64,000 nucleotides of DNA from Lonicera japonica. Lineage: Eukaryota; Streptophyta; Magnoliopsida; Dipsacales; Caprifoliaceae. Shown one piece after another: positions 32,403 through 44,419 of the stretch. The position numbers were made by a program, and so were the translations under genes. The notes under the pieces are model-generated. The model was not told the DNA's origin. It saw only the letters and a list, made by a program, of their open reading frames with translations, and did no database searches. Position 1 is the stretch's first letter, and the number at the start of each line of letters is the position of its first letter. The DNA lies in NCBI GenBank assembly GCA_021464415.1, contig CM038468.1:992001-1056000 (forward strand), in the 5' to 3' direction.

Positions 32403-33714
32403 CTCTATAGTGATTTTCTTGGGGAGATAAATAAGAGTCCGGCAAAACCCATCTCACTTTGGGGAAGGCTAAAAATAACAATCCAAATTAAAAAAACCAA
32501 AATAGGAGTTAATGAAAAACTAAAAGGGATAGTGCAAAGGTCACCTTTAATCTTATCAATCAAAAGTTCTGGGATTTTGCAACTGAATGCACAGTAGTAC
32601 GTGGTAGAAACTGAGTATATTGATTTATTTGCTTCCTCTTCACTGCACAAAAACAAGATATAAGTAATAATTAAATTCATATATCCAATCCAATTAAAGC
32701 TAACCATAACTAATTCAATAGCATGCAATTTCGTACAAGGACAATTTATTATATTATAAATAATAATAGTGCACTAAATTTTATTTTCAAAAATTCAACA
32801 GACAAGGTAGAATAACCTAAACTAGTCCAAATCACAAAATGCAAGGCTGGTGAATTACCTATTTATGCAAAACCAAAACATAAGAGTAATTTTGGCTCTA
32901 CTAAACAAAAATTGAACTATATTTTTATAATTGTAAGTTGCTCTATTAGTAGTAGTCAGTCATGTTCTCTTGGGAAACAAACAGAAGAATACCTTCTGAG
33001 GGCAAGAGCTATGGTTCCAATATAGTAATTATGAACAATTTGATGTCGTGCCGAGTATCCTTTAAGAGGCTCCATTACCACAAACCTGTGCTCGCAGTCA
33101 GTGGCGTAGCCACATAGAGACGAGGGGGTGCGCGCTCACCCCGATGATTTCGGGATTTAAAAAAAAAGAAAATAAAAAGAAAAATAAAGATTTATATACA
33201 TAAATTTATAGTTGAGGGTATATAATTGTAAGAAATAAAAGTTGAGGGGCATTTTGAGAATTGAAATACACTTAAATAAGGAGGAGAGAGATCCCGAGTC
33301 CTAACTCTCCCCTTTTATTTTTTTGGTATCTTCTTAGTTCTCCCTTGTTTCTTTCTCTCTTTTTTTCCGCTTTATTTGACCGTTTTACTCCACACTATGT
33401 GACCGGTGACTCTGACCATTGACTACTTAGCCACTCCCACTTATCATCGAACGACTCGAATTGCGCACCCCCGACTTCAAATTCCTGGCTACGCCACTGC
33501 TTGCAGTCACAGCTATCCACTAACGTCGTCATTCATATCCTTGAATTGTTGACGTCGATTCAACGTTCGGCTGATTGTTCTATAAGAAGTGTTTAGTTTG
33601 AGAAACTAAACGGCGAAAAATAAGGATAGAGGATGAATTCACATAGGAGTTGAAGTAGAAGTACTGGTAAATGGTGGCTATGTTTACTTTTTCGGTGATG
33701 GTTCTTCGTAACAT
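32403..33714 (-). pseudogene. MORF/RIP organelle RNA-editing factor gene, dead and partial
   Basis: MORF proteins bind PPR editing factors in mitochondria and plastids. Minus-strand exons are 33714-32993 (interrupted), 32642-32545 and 32468-32403, all with GT-AG borders and matching phases. The conserved box reads DSCDCEHRFVVMEPLKGY, then SEEEANKSIYSVSTTYYCAF, CKIPELLIDKIK and FPKVRWVLPDSYL, matching MORF family blocks (CDYEHWLVVME, SEEEAKKKIYSVS, RWVLPDSY). The N-terminus from ATG at 33714 (MLRRTITEKVNIATIYQY, basic and hydroxylated, lacking Asp) looks like an organellar transit peptide, but an in-frame TAG follows after 43 codons and the frame is offset by one base before the box. A 401-bp hAT MITE (33099-33499) splits the first exon between VDSCD and CEHRF. 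The last part of the family (GGEPFVDGE-type block) is not found to the left, where the Copia element lies. This is a pseudogene. Confidence 0.85.
33099..33499. mobile_element. hAT MITE inside the MORF exon
   Basis: The perfect 14-bp terminal inverted repeats CAGTGGCGTAGCCA are flanked by the 8-bp direct repeats CTCGCAGT (33091-33098) and CTTGCAGT (33500-33507), which differ at one base. It is 401 bp with no ORF. The CAGTGGCGTAGCCA terminus is typical of a widespread plant hAT MITE group. Confidence 0.9.
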
Positions 33715-34685
33715 TTTTTTTCGAAGCTGGCGTCTTAGAATTTCTAATCACCGGACAATGGAAGTGTGAAGTTTACGCGAGGAATAGAAGTGGAACAGAC
33801 TGGATGCAACGGCTACCTATGAGATTCGATGCATTGTACCTATTTTAATTAATACGACATGTTGGATCAGTAGAAATCACAGCTGAATTTTGTTTTAATA
33901 GGAAATAACTTCTTTGATTTTTTTTAGGTGTAAATTGTCTGTCTAGCGATTGGTTTAAATCTTACATTTAATTTTAAGGTCATGATATTGGCACCCTAAA
34001 AAGTCATTGGCAGCATTTCTTTCAATTATTGTTTCCACCCCATTTATATTAAGTTAATACAAAAGTTAATTAAGCCACTAATAATATAATTAATCCTTAA
34101 TTAATTAAACTACCTTACCAAAATTCATCCACCATCTTCAATCATCTTCAAAATTCATCCACTATCTCCACCATTTTTAACCAACTGAGTTTTGTGAGAT
34201 AATTTTGTTTGCACCAAAACATCCATCAAAACATCTATTGATCGATGCAATATAATTCCAGTTTAAGTAACATTTGATCTAAAGCAAAACAAGCAAAACC
34301 TTATGTTTGAGCATGAAGAATGTTTACTCGGCTCCCCATAACTGAATTGCAAGCATGAATACTTGGTTGCTCTTAACTAAATGAAAGTCCAAAATATGTA
34401 TTTAGTGTTATTTGATTGTGCGCAACCGAGTGTGTTTAGGGTCATTCGGCAGATCACAATCGAGTGTTCATGCCTACAACTCGGTTACGGATAATTGACC
34501 AAACCTTCTTCATGCAGTAAAGAAAGTGTGGTTGTTTTGTTTGTTTATATACTTGTTACGTATGTTATAAAAATATATAAACCAAGAAAATTAAGATGGT
34601 GATGAATGAATAAAACAAATCGCAAGTTTTTGTGTTATGGAATTACAAGTTCTATTCAATGTAGATGGTGATAGAGATAATTGAT
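33715..34685. other. Gene-free stretch upstream of the MORF pseudogene
   Basis: No coding region is supported. It holds the former MORF promoter region and AT-rich sequence. The phrase TATTGGCACCCTAAAAAGTC near 33990 resembles ends of MULE-type MITEs such as the one at 43518, but no partner end was identified. Confidence 0.4.
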
Positions 34686-34956
34686 AGTGCGACATCTTAC
34701 AAGATCATACATGAGAAAAATACTTTACCAATAAACTTATAGTATGTTGGCATCCTATGTTATTTTGTAATAGGGAGGCCGAACCTTATGTATAGTAACA
34801 GCCTAAGACCGATCGGTCATCCATGAGAGACCGGTCAGTCATACAGGGAAGGGTGCTAGTTTTCAGGTTCTGGTGCCCAGGAAGCATGCAGAGGTGATTT
34901 GAAGCAAAAATTTAAGCATACATCAGTGTATTTATAGTTCTATTCTAGCATAGAAT
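34686..34956. repeat. Direct repeat, copy 1 (about 270 bp)
   Basis: It starts AGTGCGACATCTTACA and ends at TAGAAT, matching 35814-36078 along its whole length with scattered differences. Shared landmarks are AATAAACTTATAGTATGTTG, TTTTGTAATAGGGAG, GACCGATCGGTC and GTGCTAGTTTTCAGGTTCTG. The two copies are 1,128 bp apart, same orientation. They may be two ends of a decayed element or a segmental duplication. Confidence 0.85.
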
Positions 34957-35813
34957 ATAAATAGTAGGTAAGGGCACACAAAAAGAAGAAACCAAAACAA
35001 AGGACCAATTGGAAAAAAATGACAAAAACCAAACATCATTTCCAACTTGTAATCCATAGCACACTTAATAAACCATTCAATCAACTAAAGTTTTTATTGG
35101 CTTTTCATGATAATGCAATTATTGTGAAACTCATATTGCATGCTTCTGCACATTAATAGACTAACATTGATTAAAAAAAAAAACAAAATTATGTAAATAA
35201 GTAAATTCACAAATCAACAAGTTAATTAAGCTATTAAAAAAAGGTGAGAGATATGTAGTACTTGTTTGGTTTAAAATATGTTTCGTTCATACATTGTAAA
35301 TTAGTAAATACTTAAATCTCTTGCATTTGATATGAAGAAATTAAAATATAAATAAATGATACTCAATTTTTTTAAAATTACCATTTTAAATATCAACAAG
35401 AAACCAAAAACTAGAACTAGAACTACAATTAATGCGGTGTGATAGTTTTTTGTTTGGGGGAAGGTGGTCTATAAAACACACATACATACATGTTGATGAC
35501 GGCCAAAAGCACATTAAGGACTTGCTTTGTTTAAGTTTTTTTTCAGCTCTCGAAGAATTTTAAACTGGCAAATTAACATGTAAACTCTCATAGAGAATGT
35601 CAAGGGTTTCAACGTGAAGTTACGTAATAATTATAAGTTACGTAGTTTCAACTATTAACTTAAGTTTATGATTTTATATACTAATTTATTGTTGCAATCA
35701 AACAATTAAATTAAATAATTCAGGAATTAAGCAATTTTAAATAGTCTAATTTGTAAATTAGAAGACAACTAAATGAACTTTTCATATCCAATAAAATGTA
35801 CTTGTGGTTAATT

Positions 35814-36078
35814 AGTGCGACATCTTACATGTTCATACATGAAAAAAATGCCTTGCCAATAAACTTATAGTATGTTGGCATCCTATGTATTTTTGTAATA
35901 GGGAGTTCGAACCCTATGCATAGTAATAGCCTAAGACCGTCCATGAGAGACCGATCGGTCGTCCGGTCTCCCATGGTGCTAGTTTTCAGGTTCTGGTGTC
36001 AAGGAAGCATGCAAAGGTGATTTGAAGCAAAAATTAAGCATACACCTATGTATTTACAGTTCTATTATAGCTTAGAAT
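35814..36078. repeat. Direct repeat, copy 2 (about 265 bp)
   Basis: Second copy of 34686-34956. It carries GACCGTCCATGAGAGACCGA in place of the fuller palindrome of copy 1. The DNA between the copies (34957-35813) is AT-rich with no gene. Confidence 0.85.
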
Positions 36079-37389
36079 GAATTAAATACAAATGAATAAA
36101 TAATACAATTCAAAAACATGCACAAACTGGATTTTTAAGAAACATGCAAAAATGGCTTTGTTTTAAAGGCAAAAATGTTGTTAATTACACATAAGACCGA
36201 TCGGTCAACATGCAAGACCGGTCGGTCTTCCCTCAATCTACTATTAATTTCATCCAATTCGGATTATTCAACATACATGTAGTGTATAACATTTAAAGAT
36301 ATATACAACAGTTATGGAATGAGAGACAGTTAATTGATTGAAACGACTTATAGAGGCTAACAGAATACCTTTATTCCGAAGACAAAGCTTTTTGTTTCGA
36401 TTGATATTTAATATAGGATTACAGATTTGTAAACTAGTATAATAATTTCGAATACAACGTTATAAACCTAGTACAGAGTCTTTACTTGCATATCTATTCC
36501 TATCTTTAGATCTAGATTTCTATATATTCTCTAAGCTAATCTCGAGCATTTGCTCTTTTGTTTGTTTTCCTCCAGCTCCGAGTGCTTCCCTTGGGCTTCT
36601 GGCCTCTTTCGGGCTGTGCCCTACCTCTTCTATGAGACTGTCATGGCTCATTCAGGCTCTCATCTGGCCTATTCAGGTTCTCTTTGCCTTCTGTGATTAA
36701 TCTAGCTAATACTGGTGAAAATTGATTCTCTCTCAACGAAGACCGATCCGCTCATTAGGAAGACCGATTTGTGGCCTTGAAGACCAATTCGTAGAGATCG
36801 AAGACCGACTCATTGCAAGAAAAATTGACTCGACAGTTAAGAAAATCGACCGGTCACTGTTAAAGACCGATCGATCTATGCTAATGACCGATCAAGCATG
36901 GCTGAAGACCGATCGGTCTTTTGTTGCTCTACTTGTCAGTTAGTAATTCTTGAGTTATTTTTTCTTCCAATTTGATCTTCCAGCTGAAGTGTTTCTCATC
37001 GATGCCATCGGAGTCCTATTTTGGTGCTATCTGAGACCAGCATTCGATTTTCAATATTCATCTATTTTGTGGGAGAACGAATTCCGCCTTCTTCTAAGGG
37101 TCGTAAAATGGGGTATCCACACAACCCCGAGTCTAAGTCAATAGATTTCATCTTTTCTTTTCTTCTAGCTTTCCTACAGCGAGTTTTCTTCATACATTCT
37201 TCAACATTTTAATCTCGTAGCCGGCCCACATTATAGTAGCTCGTCCATTCATTTCACCGCATTTACCTTCGTTCGTTCGCTAATTTTACCTTAAGTGGTG
37301 AAATCTCTATTCATGGAGATTCGTAAAGTTCTAGCATATTGTATTGGTTATATTAGTATATTTGCACTTGTGTGAGTAATAATTTCTTA
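36079..37389. repeat. Region dense in GACCGATCGGTC palindromes
   Basis: Full or one-mismatch GACCGATCGGTC words occur at about 36194 and 36906, with GACCGGTCGGTC at about 36215 and many half-sites (AAGACCGAT) between 36738 and 36910 spaced about 15-30 bp. The plus-strand open frame 36722-36943 encodes KKIDRS-like repeats simply because of this motif and is not supported as a gene. From 36950 to 37389 there is no recognised feature. Confidence 0.6.
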
Positions 37390-40138
37390 ATTCGGGTGGT
37401 CCAAATCAATATCGGCTAGTTAATCATGCGTTTTAGTTTCACATGATTCGATGATTTTAGCTAACTTATCTACAACTTTCGTGTTTTGACCAAAAGCCAA
37501 TTCATAATCCTCATTGGTAAAAACAGTGTGCAAAATAAGCTGGTTAGCGAAATCTGATTGTTCGAAAGCACTTCAGCAGAGTTTTGTCTTTGACGAATTT
37601 CTAGAATTAATCCATCTAGAATTTTGAAAAACTTCCTCTTCAAAAGTTGTAGATATTTGAATTAGTTTTTCGTGAACATAAAAATCACCTAAATCGGAGA
37701 ACCAAGGGAAAATTTAGGAACGAATTATGAACAGTGCGCCAGAGCCCAAGAATTAAACCGCGGACCGGTCTGGCCTTTTTGTAGACCGGTACTACAACAA
37801 ACTTGAGCCCATTTTAAGCGTTTTAAAGTGTTCTTTACTCCCCATTTTAGCCTATTTTCGCGCCAAAACAACCCCAGACACCATAGAGAGTTCTAGAGAA
37901 ATCTAAAGAGAGAAATAGAGGATCCTTATGATTCCTCCATTCACACACAAGATTTGAGCTCCAAAATTTTATCTCATCCACTATTCATCATCTCCAACCT
38001 TCCTCCCCTCTTATAGTTGCTTGAGAGCGGGCTAGGGTATAACGATTTAGAATCCACGCATCATCAATTCGAGAATTTAGCTTCTTTAAGGTGGGAACAC
38101 TATTACTTAACTTATTTTTGAAACAATTACTCGTTGTATTAGAAATTACTACACATATTGAATATTTTTATGAAAACCTTAGGTTGTTTGCATATTATGG
38201 GGTTTGGGCTCGATAAAGCTTCGATTAATGGTTGATATTAATAGAATATAACTTCAATTGCATTAATCAACATGTAAATCCATGTTTTGGCTCATATACA
38301 CAACAATTCTTACGAAAATCATCTTGTAGTTATACGTATAAACTCAAAATTAGGTATTTTGGGAATCTAGATTTGAGAAGGTTTGTTTGTGGATTATAAA
38401 TGGTGAATATACATAAGTATGGCACTAGTAACAAGTGTAGAGCATTATCTATAGGATTGTCGTAAAAATCCACTAAAGCAGAACCATATGTAGTAAATTT
38501 GAGAGTCTAGCGCTTTGTATGGAACGTGGTAGGCTCTAATGATGAGAATACAATCTCGATGCACTCTAATAATGTAAGATATATGATTTAGTGGGACATA
38601 GGTTGCCATGACCATAATAATATAAAACTAACGTGCCATAAATATTGCGGTTAGATAAGAATCATAAAAGCCGATGCTTAGCTAACAAGAATGACTCGAG
38701 AACTTTGATAAAATTCATTTGTTAGTAGCTTTACATAAATGACACACTATGAGGTGTATGTTATAGATAATATACTAATTGGCCATAAAACTTAAATAAC
38801 TTCCTTATAATAAGGTTGTGGGTAAAGGCATGATAATGATGCCTTTAATGATGATCAATGAATGATATACAATTGTATGATTGTATTTATTTATGTGGAT
38901 TGCCATATGTGTGATGGATGATGTGATGAATGATATATATATGTTGTTGAGGAATAAACGAATAGATTTCTGATTATGCGATCACATATATAGGCTGAAT
39001 TGATGGACCGAGCACCGGGTAGCTCCCGAGTGGCTCGAAGATGGGCCACCTAAATGCCACCCCTGGGTGATATTTTATAAATCGAGCACGAAAAAAAGAG
39101 ATCGGTGAACTCCACTGGGTGATTCAAATCCCATAAAAGGAAAGCCCACTATGTGCGTCTTACTTTCCAACTGACTATGTGTCATTAGGCTATAGAGTTT
39201 CCTCGATAGCAGAGTAGGTCTCATGTGCCACTACTAACCAAATAGTGAGTTTTCCGAGAAATAATTAGACTACTAATGGTTACCACCCTGCTAGGGTAGT
39301 CTCCTGGTGTAATTCATTTCAAGTGTTGAGTTGGCTTGTATGGGTGTTCTCCTCGTTAACTATTTAAAGTGTTATTCCCGAGTAAATTTCTTGTGTGGGT
39401 TATCTTCAAACGACTTACTTGGAGAACCAAGTCCCTGAGCCACTCCCCACTTAGAGGAGACATAGATAAGAGCTTTGGACCATTCGGGATCCGTTGTCCT
39501 GGGCCTAGGCTACCACGGAGTGAAACTGATGCATTATGTAAGAGATATGATATGAACCGATGTGATATGGTTGAATGTTATTATTATTATTGTTGTATCA
39601 TATCTGTATTGTTATATATATAATGCCTCGGATGCGTTGTGTATAGTATAAGATGTAAGCGAACACTTATGAACGAATCATAATACACATAGGAAAGCAA
39701 TTGGCCATTCATAACGTCCTAAGATATAAAGTGGAAAAAATAACTATGATCATTAGAGATATAATGCGAGCGCGCGTGAACGTGTAATTTACTGGATAAA
39801 TGGTTATATCATAATGAACATAAGTTATTAATAAGCAAATCGGTAATTATATCAAATGGAATAGATATGTGAGAGAACATCGTGACGTAATGCCTTAGAT
39901 GAATAATCTAATGGAAATGCATATTAATCGGCCAAGTATCGACTTACGGTATAAGTACCGGATAGTGTAGTATAGTGTTGAATTACAAGCTTTAGAACGA
40001 ATCCACTGTAGCATGACAAACCTTAGAAAGCTAGTGTTTGTGATGAGATGGTGTTATACCAATGACTTTCTAGTAATGCGAGAATTGGTAGAGAGTATTT
40101 CATGGAACGTCTAGGGACGGGATCAGTTGATCGGGTGG

Positions 40139-40320
40139 TTAGCTTTCGGTGACCAGGATTGGAATCCTAGTGGGGTTCGGCATGCACTTGTGTGTGGATT
40201 GCATTGCATTGCATTATAGGTTGGCTTTCGGGGATTAGAGTGGGGTTCGGCATGCTTATTCCCCTTTTTTAACAGTTTTGTAGGTTGGGTTTCGGGGATT
40301 AGAGTGTGGTGTGTCTGTTA
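40139..40320. repeat. Short tandem repeat of GGGGATTAGAGTGGGGTTCG units
   Basis: Three diverged units share TAGTGGGGTTCGGCATGC or TTTCGGGGATTAGAGTG, with (TTGCA)n sequence near 40196-40214. It may be part of the surrounding LTR-like sequence. Confidence 0.6.
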
Positions 40321-40497
40321 GAAGCCTCTAATATCCATAGACATTTGTAGTTCTTAGATTAAGGAAGTTGTATAATTATTTTGGTTTCATTGTATTATAT
40401 AAAGACTTTCTTTTATGAACTGGACTTTAATTTTGGTGAACGATGTTAAAGCAAACTTGTATAAGTGTTTTCATATGTGGAGTGGAGTTTAAATGTA

Positions 40498-40710
40498 CAC
40501 AAGACCAAAAATGAGAATTTGTCACGCTAAATAAGTGGCAATTTGTCATGGTCATTGACCGTGACATCTTTGTCACGGTCATCGACCGACATAAATAGTT
40601 TTTGCACAATTGCTATCGCTTATTGCTACGGGCTTTGACTATGGCAATATTGTCTCGGTCAGTTTAACATTTGTTACGGTCATTGACTGTGATAAATTAA
40701 TTTTCTTGTG
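40498..40710. mobile_element. CACTA-derived MITE
   Basis: The left end CACAAGACCAAAAATGAG and the right end TTTTCTTGTG resemble the CACTACAAGAAAAA termini of plant CACTA elements. Inside, inverted words such as GTCACGGTCATCGACCG and GGTCATTGACCGTGACA repeat four times, like CACTA subterminal repeats. It is 213 bp with no ORF. The first bases of the TIR are degenerate and no 3-bp duplication was confirmed. Confidence 0.55.
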
Positions 40711-41738
40711 ATTTAGTACTACGTCGTTTGGCTTATATTCTATTGGTCTCTTATCTAACCCTAACTCTTGTTCTCATTACACTCTTAGTACACTCGTTTT
40801 CTCCAAGCCGCCGCCCCACGCATCGCTCATGCCACCGCTAGTAGTTTTCACCATTCTCGCTGGTATCCACCCTTTTCCACGCTCTCTTTCGCTACCCTAT
40901 AGCCATCGCTGCTCGGCATCTCTCATTACAAATAAATATGTATTTCTTTATATTTATTTTGTTTAATTCTTCGTTTTAATTTTTTATTCTTCTCTGCGTT
41001 TTATTTTAATTTTATTCTAGATCTACTTCATGTACACACAGACATATATATATGTTAGATATTTCTATACAAGGATATTGGTACATTAAATTTGTGATAA
41101 TATATATAGGTCAGTGTTGTGTACAAGGAGATGGAACTTAATGGTTTACTCATCCACTGACAATCCTCCAAGGGTTTCTCTCTTTACATTTTTTTTCTTT
41201 TAACCAATGTTTATGCATCTCCATATCTCTACTGCTGTTAAATCTAAATTTCTTTATTGTAATCTATGGATTACTGTTGGTACTTGTTGGTGGAATTTGT
41301 TTGTTATGTTGAATCGTATATGTTTAATAACGAACCTTTAGTTGCTGTAAAAGTATATAAATAATGAATTTTGGTACCTGATACACTGGATTTAATTAAT
41401 AACTTTTTTTTTGGTTCGAGAGGTCAAAAGAATACTCTTTTGGTTCTGAGTTTTGTTAAGGTGCTCAAAATTAAAAGTCTAATTCTTTGGTGTAGTGGTG
41501 GTTGGTTATGATTACATTTCTATGGAAATGATTTTAAATCATACATGTTGGTTTGTTATTTAAACGAACTCCACATGCCGAAATTTTATAAAACGGGATC
41601 TTGTCGGATCATATTTTTATCAAGAAAAGTTCTTAAAAGTTGTGATTTTATATATTTAAAACTCGCCATCGCACACAGCATCCGTGATTAACCGAATCCT
41701 GGAGATGAAAATCCCATAACGGGATTCAGGGTGTCACA

Positions 41739-43508
41739 CACATGATACTTATCATATAGGGAACAACCTCTCCATCAATAAATGGTTCCTCTACAATAAA
41801 TATAAAACCATATTCAGAAAAACATATAGCAATATAAAGCAGAGAATGAAACAATCGCACAACACCAAGATCTAATGAGTTATCCCTACTTGCGTATGAC
41901 TAATCCTCAGGATCAACTGATAAGAATCCACTATGAATAAGAAATATTATAAAGATACAAGGTCGAACTTACGTAACATGTGTTGCTCTATTCTATGCAA
42001 CCTTCAATTGTATAGTCATTCATTGTATCCTTCACGGTTTGACAATGAACCCGATGTATCCTTCAACATGTAGCACTCCTTACTTGTCGTACTTGTTAAC
42101 GCTTGTTGTTACTCCTTATGCGGCCTAGTCACAGTCCCTATTCACCTCGACTATGACTCATGTTCCTCATCAAATTTTGCCTACTTGTGCCGTCAGCCAC
42201 TTCAATCGCCTCTTTCAATTAACATTTGCAAGGTTTTGATTATGATCTGAAGTTGTTTTTAGATTAAAGAACAATATAGCATGTTGATTCCCAACTCTAA
42301 CTATTGGTTGTATAATTTCTAAGGTAGATGTGATCTTTTGAAATAACTCTTTAAAGATGAATGGGTTTTAAGGGAGGTTAGAGACCGAGCTCCGAATATA
42401 TAGATGCCAAACCTTATATCATACCGTCACTGATTAAGTTTGCATAAGTGAGCATACCCTAATTTTATGCCGCATTTGCGTACTAATATAGGTTTTTAAA
42501 CATTTATATCGATACGCTAGGTGCCTGAAAACTTGGTTAAAGTTTAACCTTGCGTGCAGTATTGGAGTTTAACGGCCCATATCGATATGCCAGCCTTCAG
42601 AGAATTTTCACTGAAATGTCAGCATATGTACCAGCAGTATAGTTTAACCTTTCATACTGATACGCCAATCCTCAGTGTATTTCCCTTAAGCATTTTCACT
42701 AGGATACATCAAACACTTAATATCCAAGGCAAAACACAACACTGGCATAAAATATCATCTCAAACAAGTTTAGTTCAAAATATGTTTTCTTAATTTTTAA
42801 GATACACCACTATTAGGATTTTGAATCTAAATAGCCACTTACTTGACTTACCTTGATCATGATTATCTGAATTCTAATTTTGATTCCCTGTAGGTGTGGC
42901 TATCTTCTTCTTGAACATTTTTTCTTCTTGATCTTCAATGACACTTTGCAATATCACAAACGAAAAACTTGTTTGACTTGTTTTCCATTGGAATAAAGCC
43001 AACTTAACACTAAGTCTAACTTTGGACCTTACAAAGAAAAGCCAAGTTAAAGAAAGCACTTAAGTAGGAAAGCCAATATTACAAAAGCCTATGTAGATAC
43101 CGCTTAGCATATACTCTACGAGTTAAAAAAGGGGTGGAGAATTATTAGGGCATAATTAATAGGAAAAAGGATGACTACTTCCTCCATATTACATATATAA
43201 TAGTTAACCACTGTGTTATGCATGGGCGCATTGCTAAAACTAAATTTAAGAACAAATTACATAGAAGGAATATAATTAGTTAAGGCATGAATAGTAAAGG
43301 GTGATGAAAAAGCAAGAGAGGGGAAGATTAATAGAAGGGCAAAAATGTATTTAAAGTAAATGAGGCATATATGGCACAACCACATTCTAAATCCAACATA
43401 CTAAAATAATTTCGCCACTACCACCACATAGGAAATTAAGCCATATTAAAATATGTATAGATTACCCTCTCAAGTTAATTGTTGATCAGAGCATAAATTA
43501 TATGACAC
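41739..43508. other. Gene-free stretch
   Basis: No coding region is supported. Related phrases GTTTAACC and ATCGATACGCTAGG or ATCGATATGCCAGC recur at 42500-42690, suggesting a weak local repeat of about 90 bp. The rest is AT-rich. Confidence 0.4.
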
Positions 43509-43517
43509 TTAAATTTA

Positions 43518-44410
43518 GGGTGCTGGTAAAAGCACCCTTAAAATCTAATTTAAACACCCATTTTTTAAGCACCCATGTTTAATTTTTACTTTTTTAAAGC
43601 ACCCTTATTGATTAAAGCACCCAAATAAAAACATCTCTACAACTATAGTATAGTATTTAACTTGTTTTCTGAACTTCTTTAATTGTTCTTTAATTAAGGT
43701 TTGAGTTAATAAAAACCACCAAATAACCTTCTTAGCTAGCTTATATGAAGATACTTATGGATTAAACCGGGCTTGGGCTTGGACGTTAAAGTTTTCACCC
43801 TAACCTAACCGACTATTAGTAGAGTGAAGTCCGTTTCCTACTATTGTTGCCCTCGTCTGTTAACAAATCCTGGAAGTCAAAATTGAACTTTAAAAACAAA
43901 TTGATTTACTTTACAAGTGGAATTGCCCACTCCTTGGGTCTTTTTTCAAAAGGGCTGTTTTCATGCGTGAGGACAAATTATTTAGATATGTCCTATCTCC
44001 TAAGAAAAGTCATCTCTAGTAGACCTGCCAATCAATATTATGCCATCCCAAAGAAAGATCAATTCTTGTTATGCATTGTTTATAAATTTGAATTACTTAA
44101 ATATAGACAAAAATAATAATTAATCATTCTTTCTCAAATATAAGAGAGTATATGACTATAAAATGCTTCCTAATGTTGCCTAAGAAAGAAGGAAAGGGGA
44201 GGCTGTATATTAGGCTCGTTCGTAGTTGAAAGGATGATTTGGGAGGAGAGGCTATGAATTAGGCTCGCTTATAGTTGAAAGGATGATTTGGAAGAATAAA
44301 ATTTTGTTTTAGTAATTGGTGCTTTAAAAGAAGCTGTACAATAAAATTAGTATTATTTTCTCTTTAGATAGGGTGTTGAAAACTTTTTAATGGTGTTTCT
44401 ACTAACACTC
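43518..44410. mobile_element. Mutator-type MITE with 9-bp target duplication
   Basis: Terminal inverted repeats GGGTGCTGGTAAAAGCACC (left) and GAGTGTTAGTAGAAACACC (right, reverse complement) are flanked by a perfect 9-bp direct repeat TTAAATTTA at 43509-43517 and 44411-44419. A 9-bp duplication indicates the Mutator superfamily. It is 893 bp without a credible ORF. A 49-bp tandem duplication (GGCT-TAT onward) lies inside at 44201-44298. Confidence 0.78.
44201..44298. repeat. Two tandem copies of a 49-bp unit
   Basis: The phrase ATTAGGCTCG followed by TAGTTGAAAGGATGATTTGG occurs twice, the unit starts being at 44201 and 44250. It lies inside the Mutator-type MITE. Confidence 0.85.
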
Positions 44411-44419
44411 TTAAATTTA

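Larger units (their letters stand above)
37390..41738 (+). mobile_element. Probable long Gypsy-type LTR or LTR-containing fragment
   Basis: The right end CGGGATTCAGGGTGTCACA is typical of plant Gypsy LTRs, which end in GGGTGTTACA-like sequence. The interior has LTR-like character: TGAACAGTGCGCC near 37728, a leader-like stretch 37850-38090, a donor-like AGGTGGGAACAC at 38089, and GC-richer blocks at 39000-39560. No protein domain is visible. The left end was not found, so the start is approximate and the assignment tentative. It contains a tandem repeat (40139-40320) and a CACTA-type MITE (40498-40710). Confidence 0.38.

Noticed and set aside
36722..36943. Open frame with KKIDRS-type repeats
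   Set aside because: The repeats follow directly from the dispersed GACCGAT word; no homology to a protein family was recognised.
32076..41738. One full-length Gypsy element from TGTAATACCCC at 32076 to GGGTGTCACA at 41738
   Set aside because: The interval contains the MORF pseudogene and unrelated repeats, and no repeated LTR or coding domain links the two ends.
37390..41738. Protein-coding genes in the long LTR-like stretch
   Set aside because: Only short frames without domain motifs are present on either strand.
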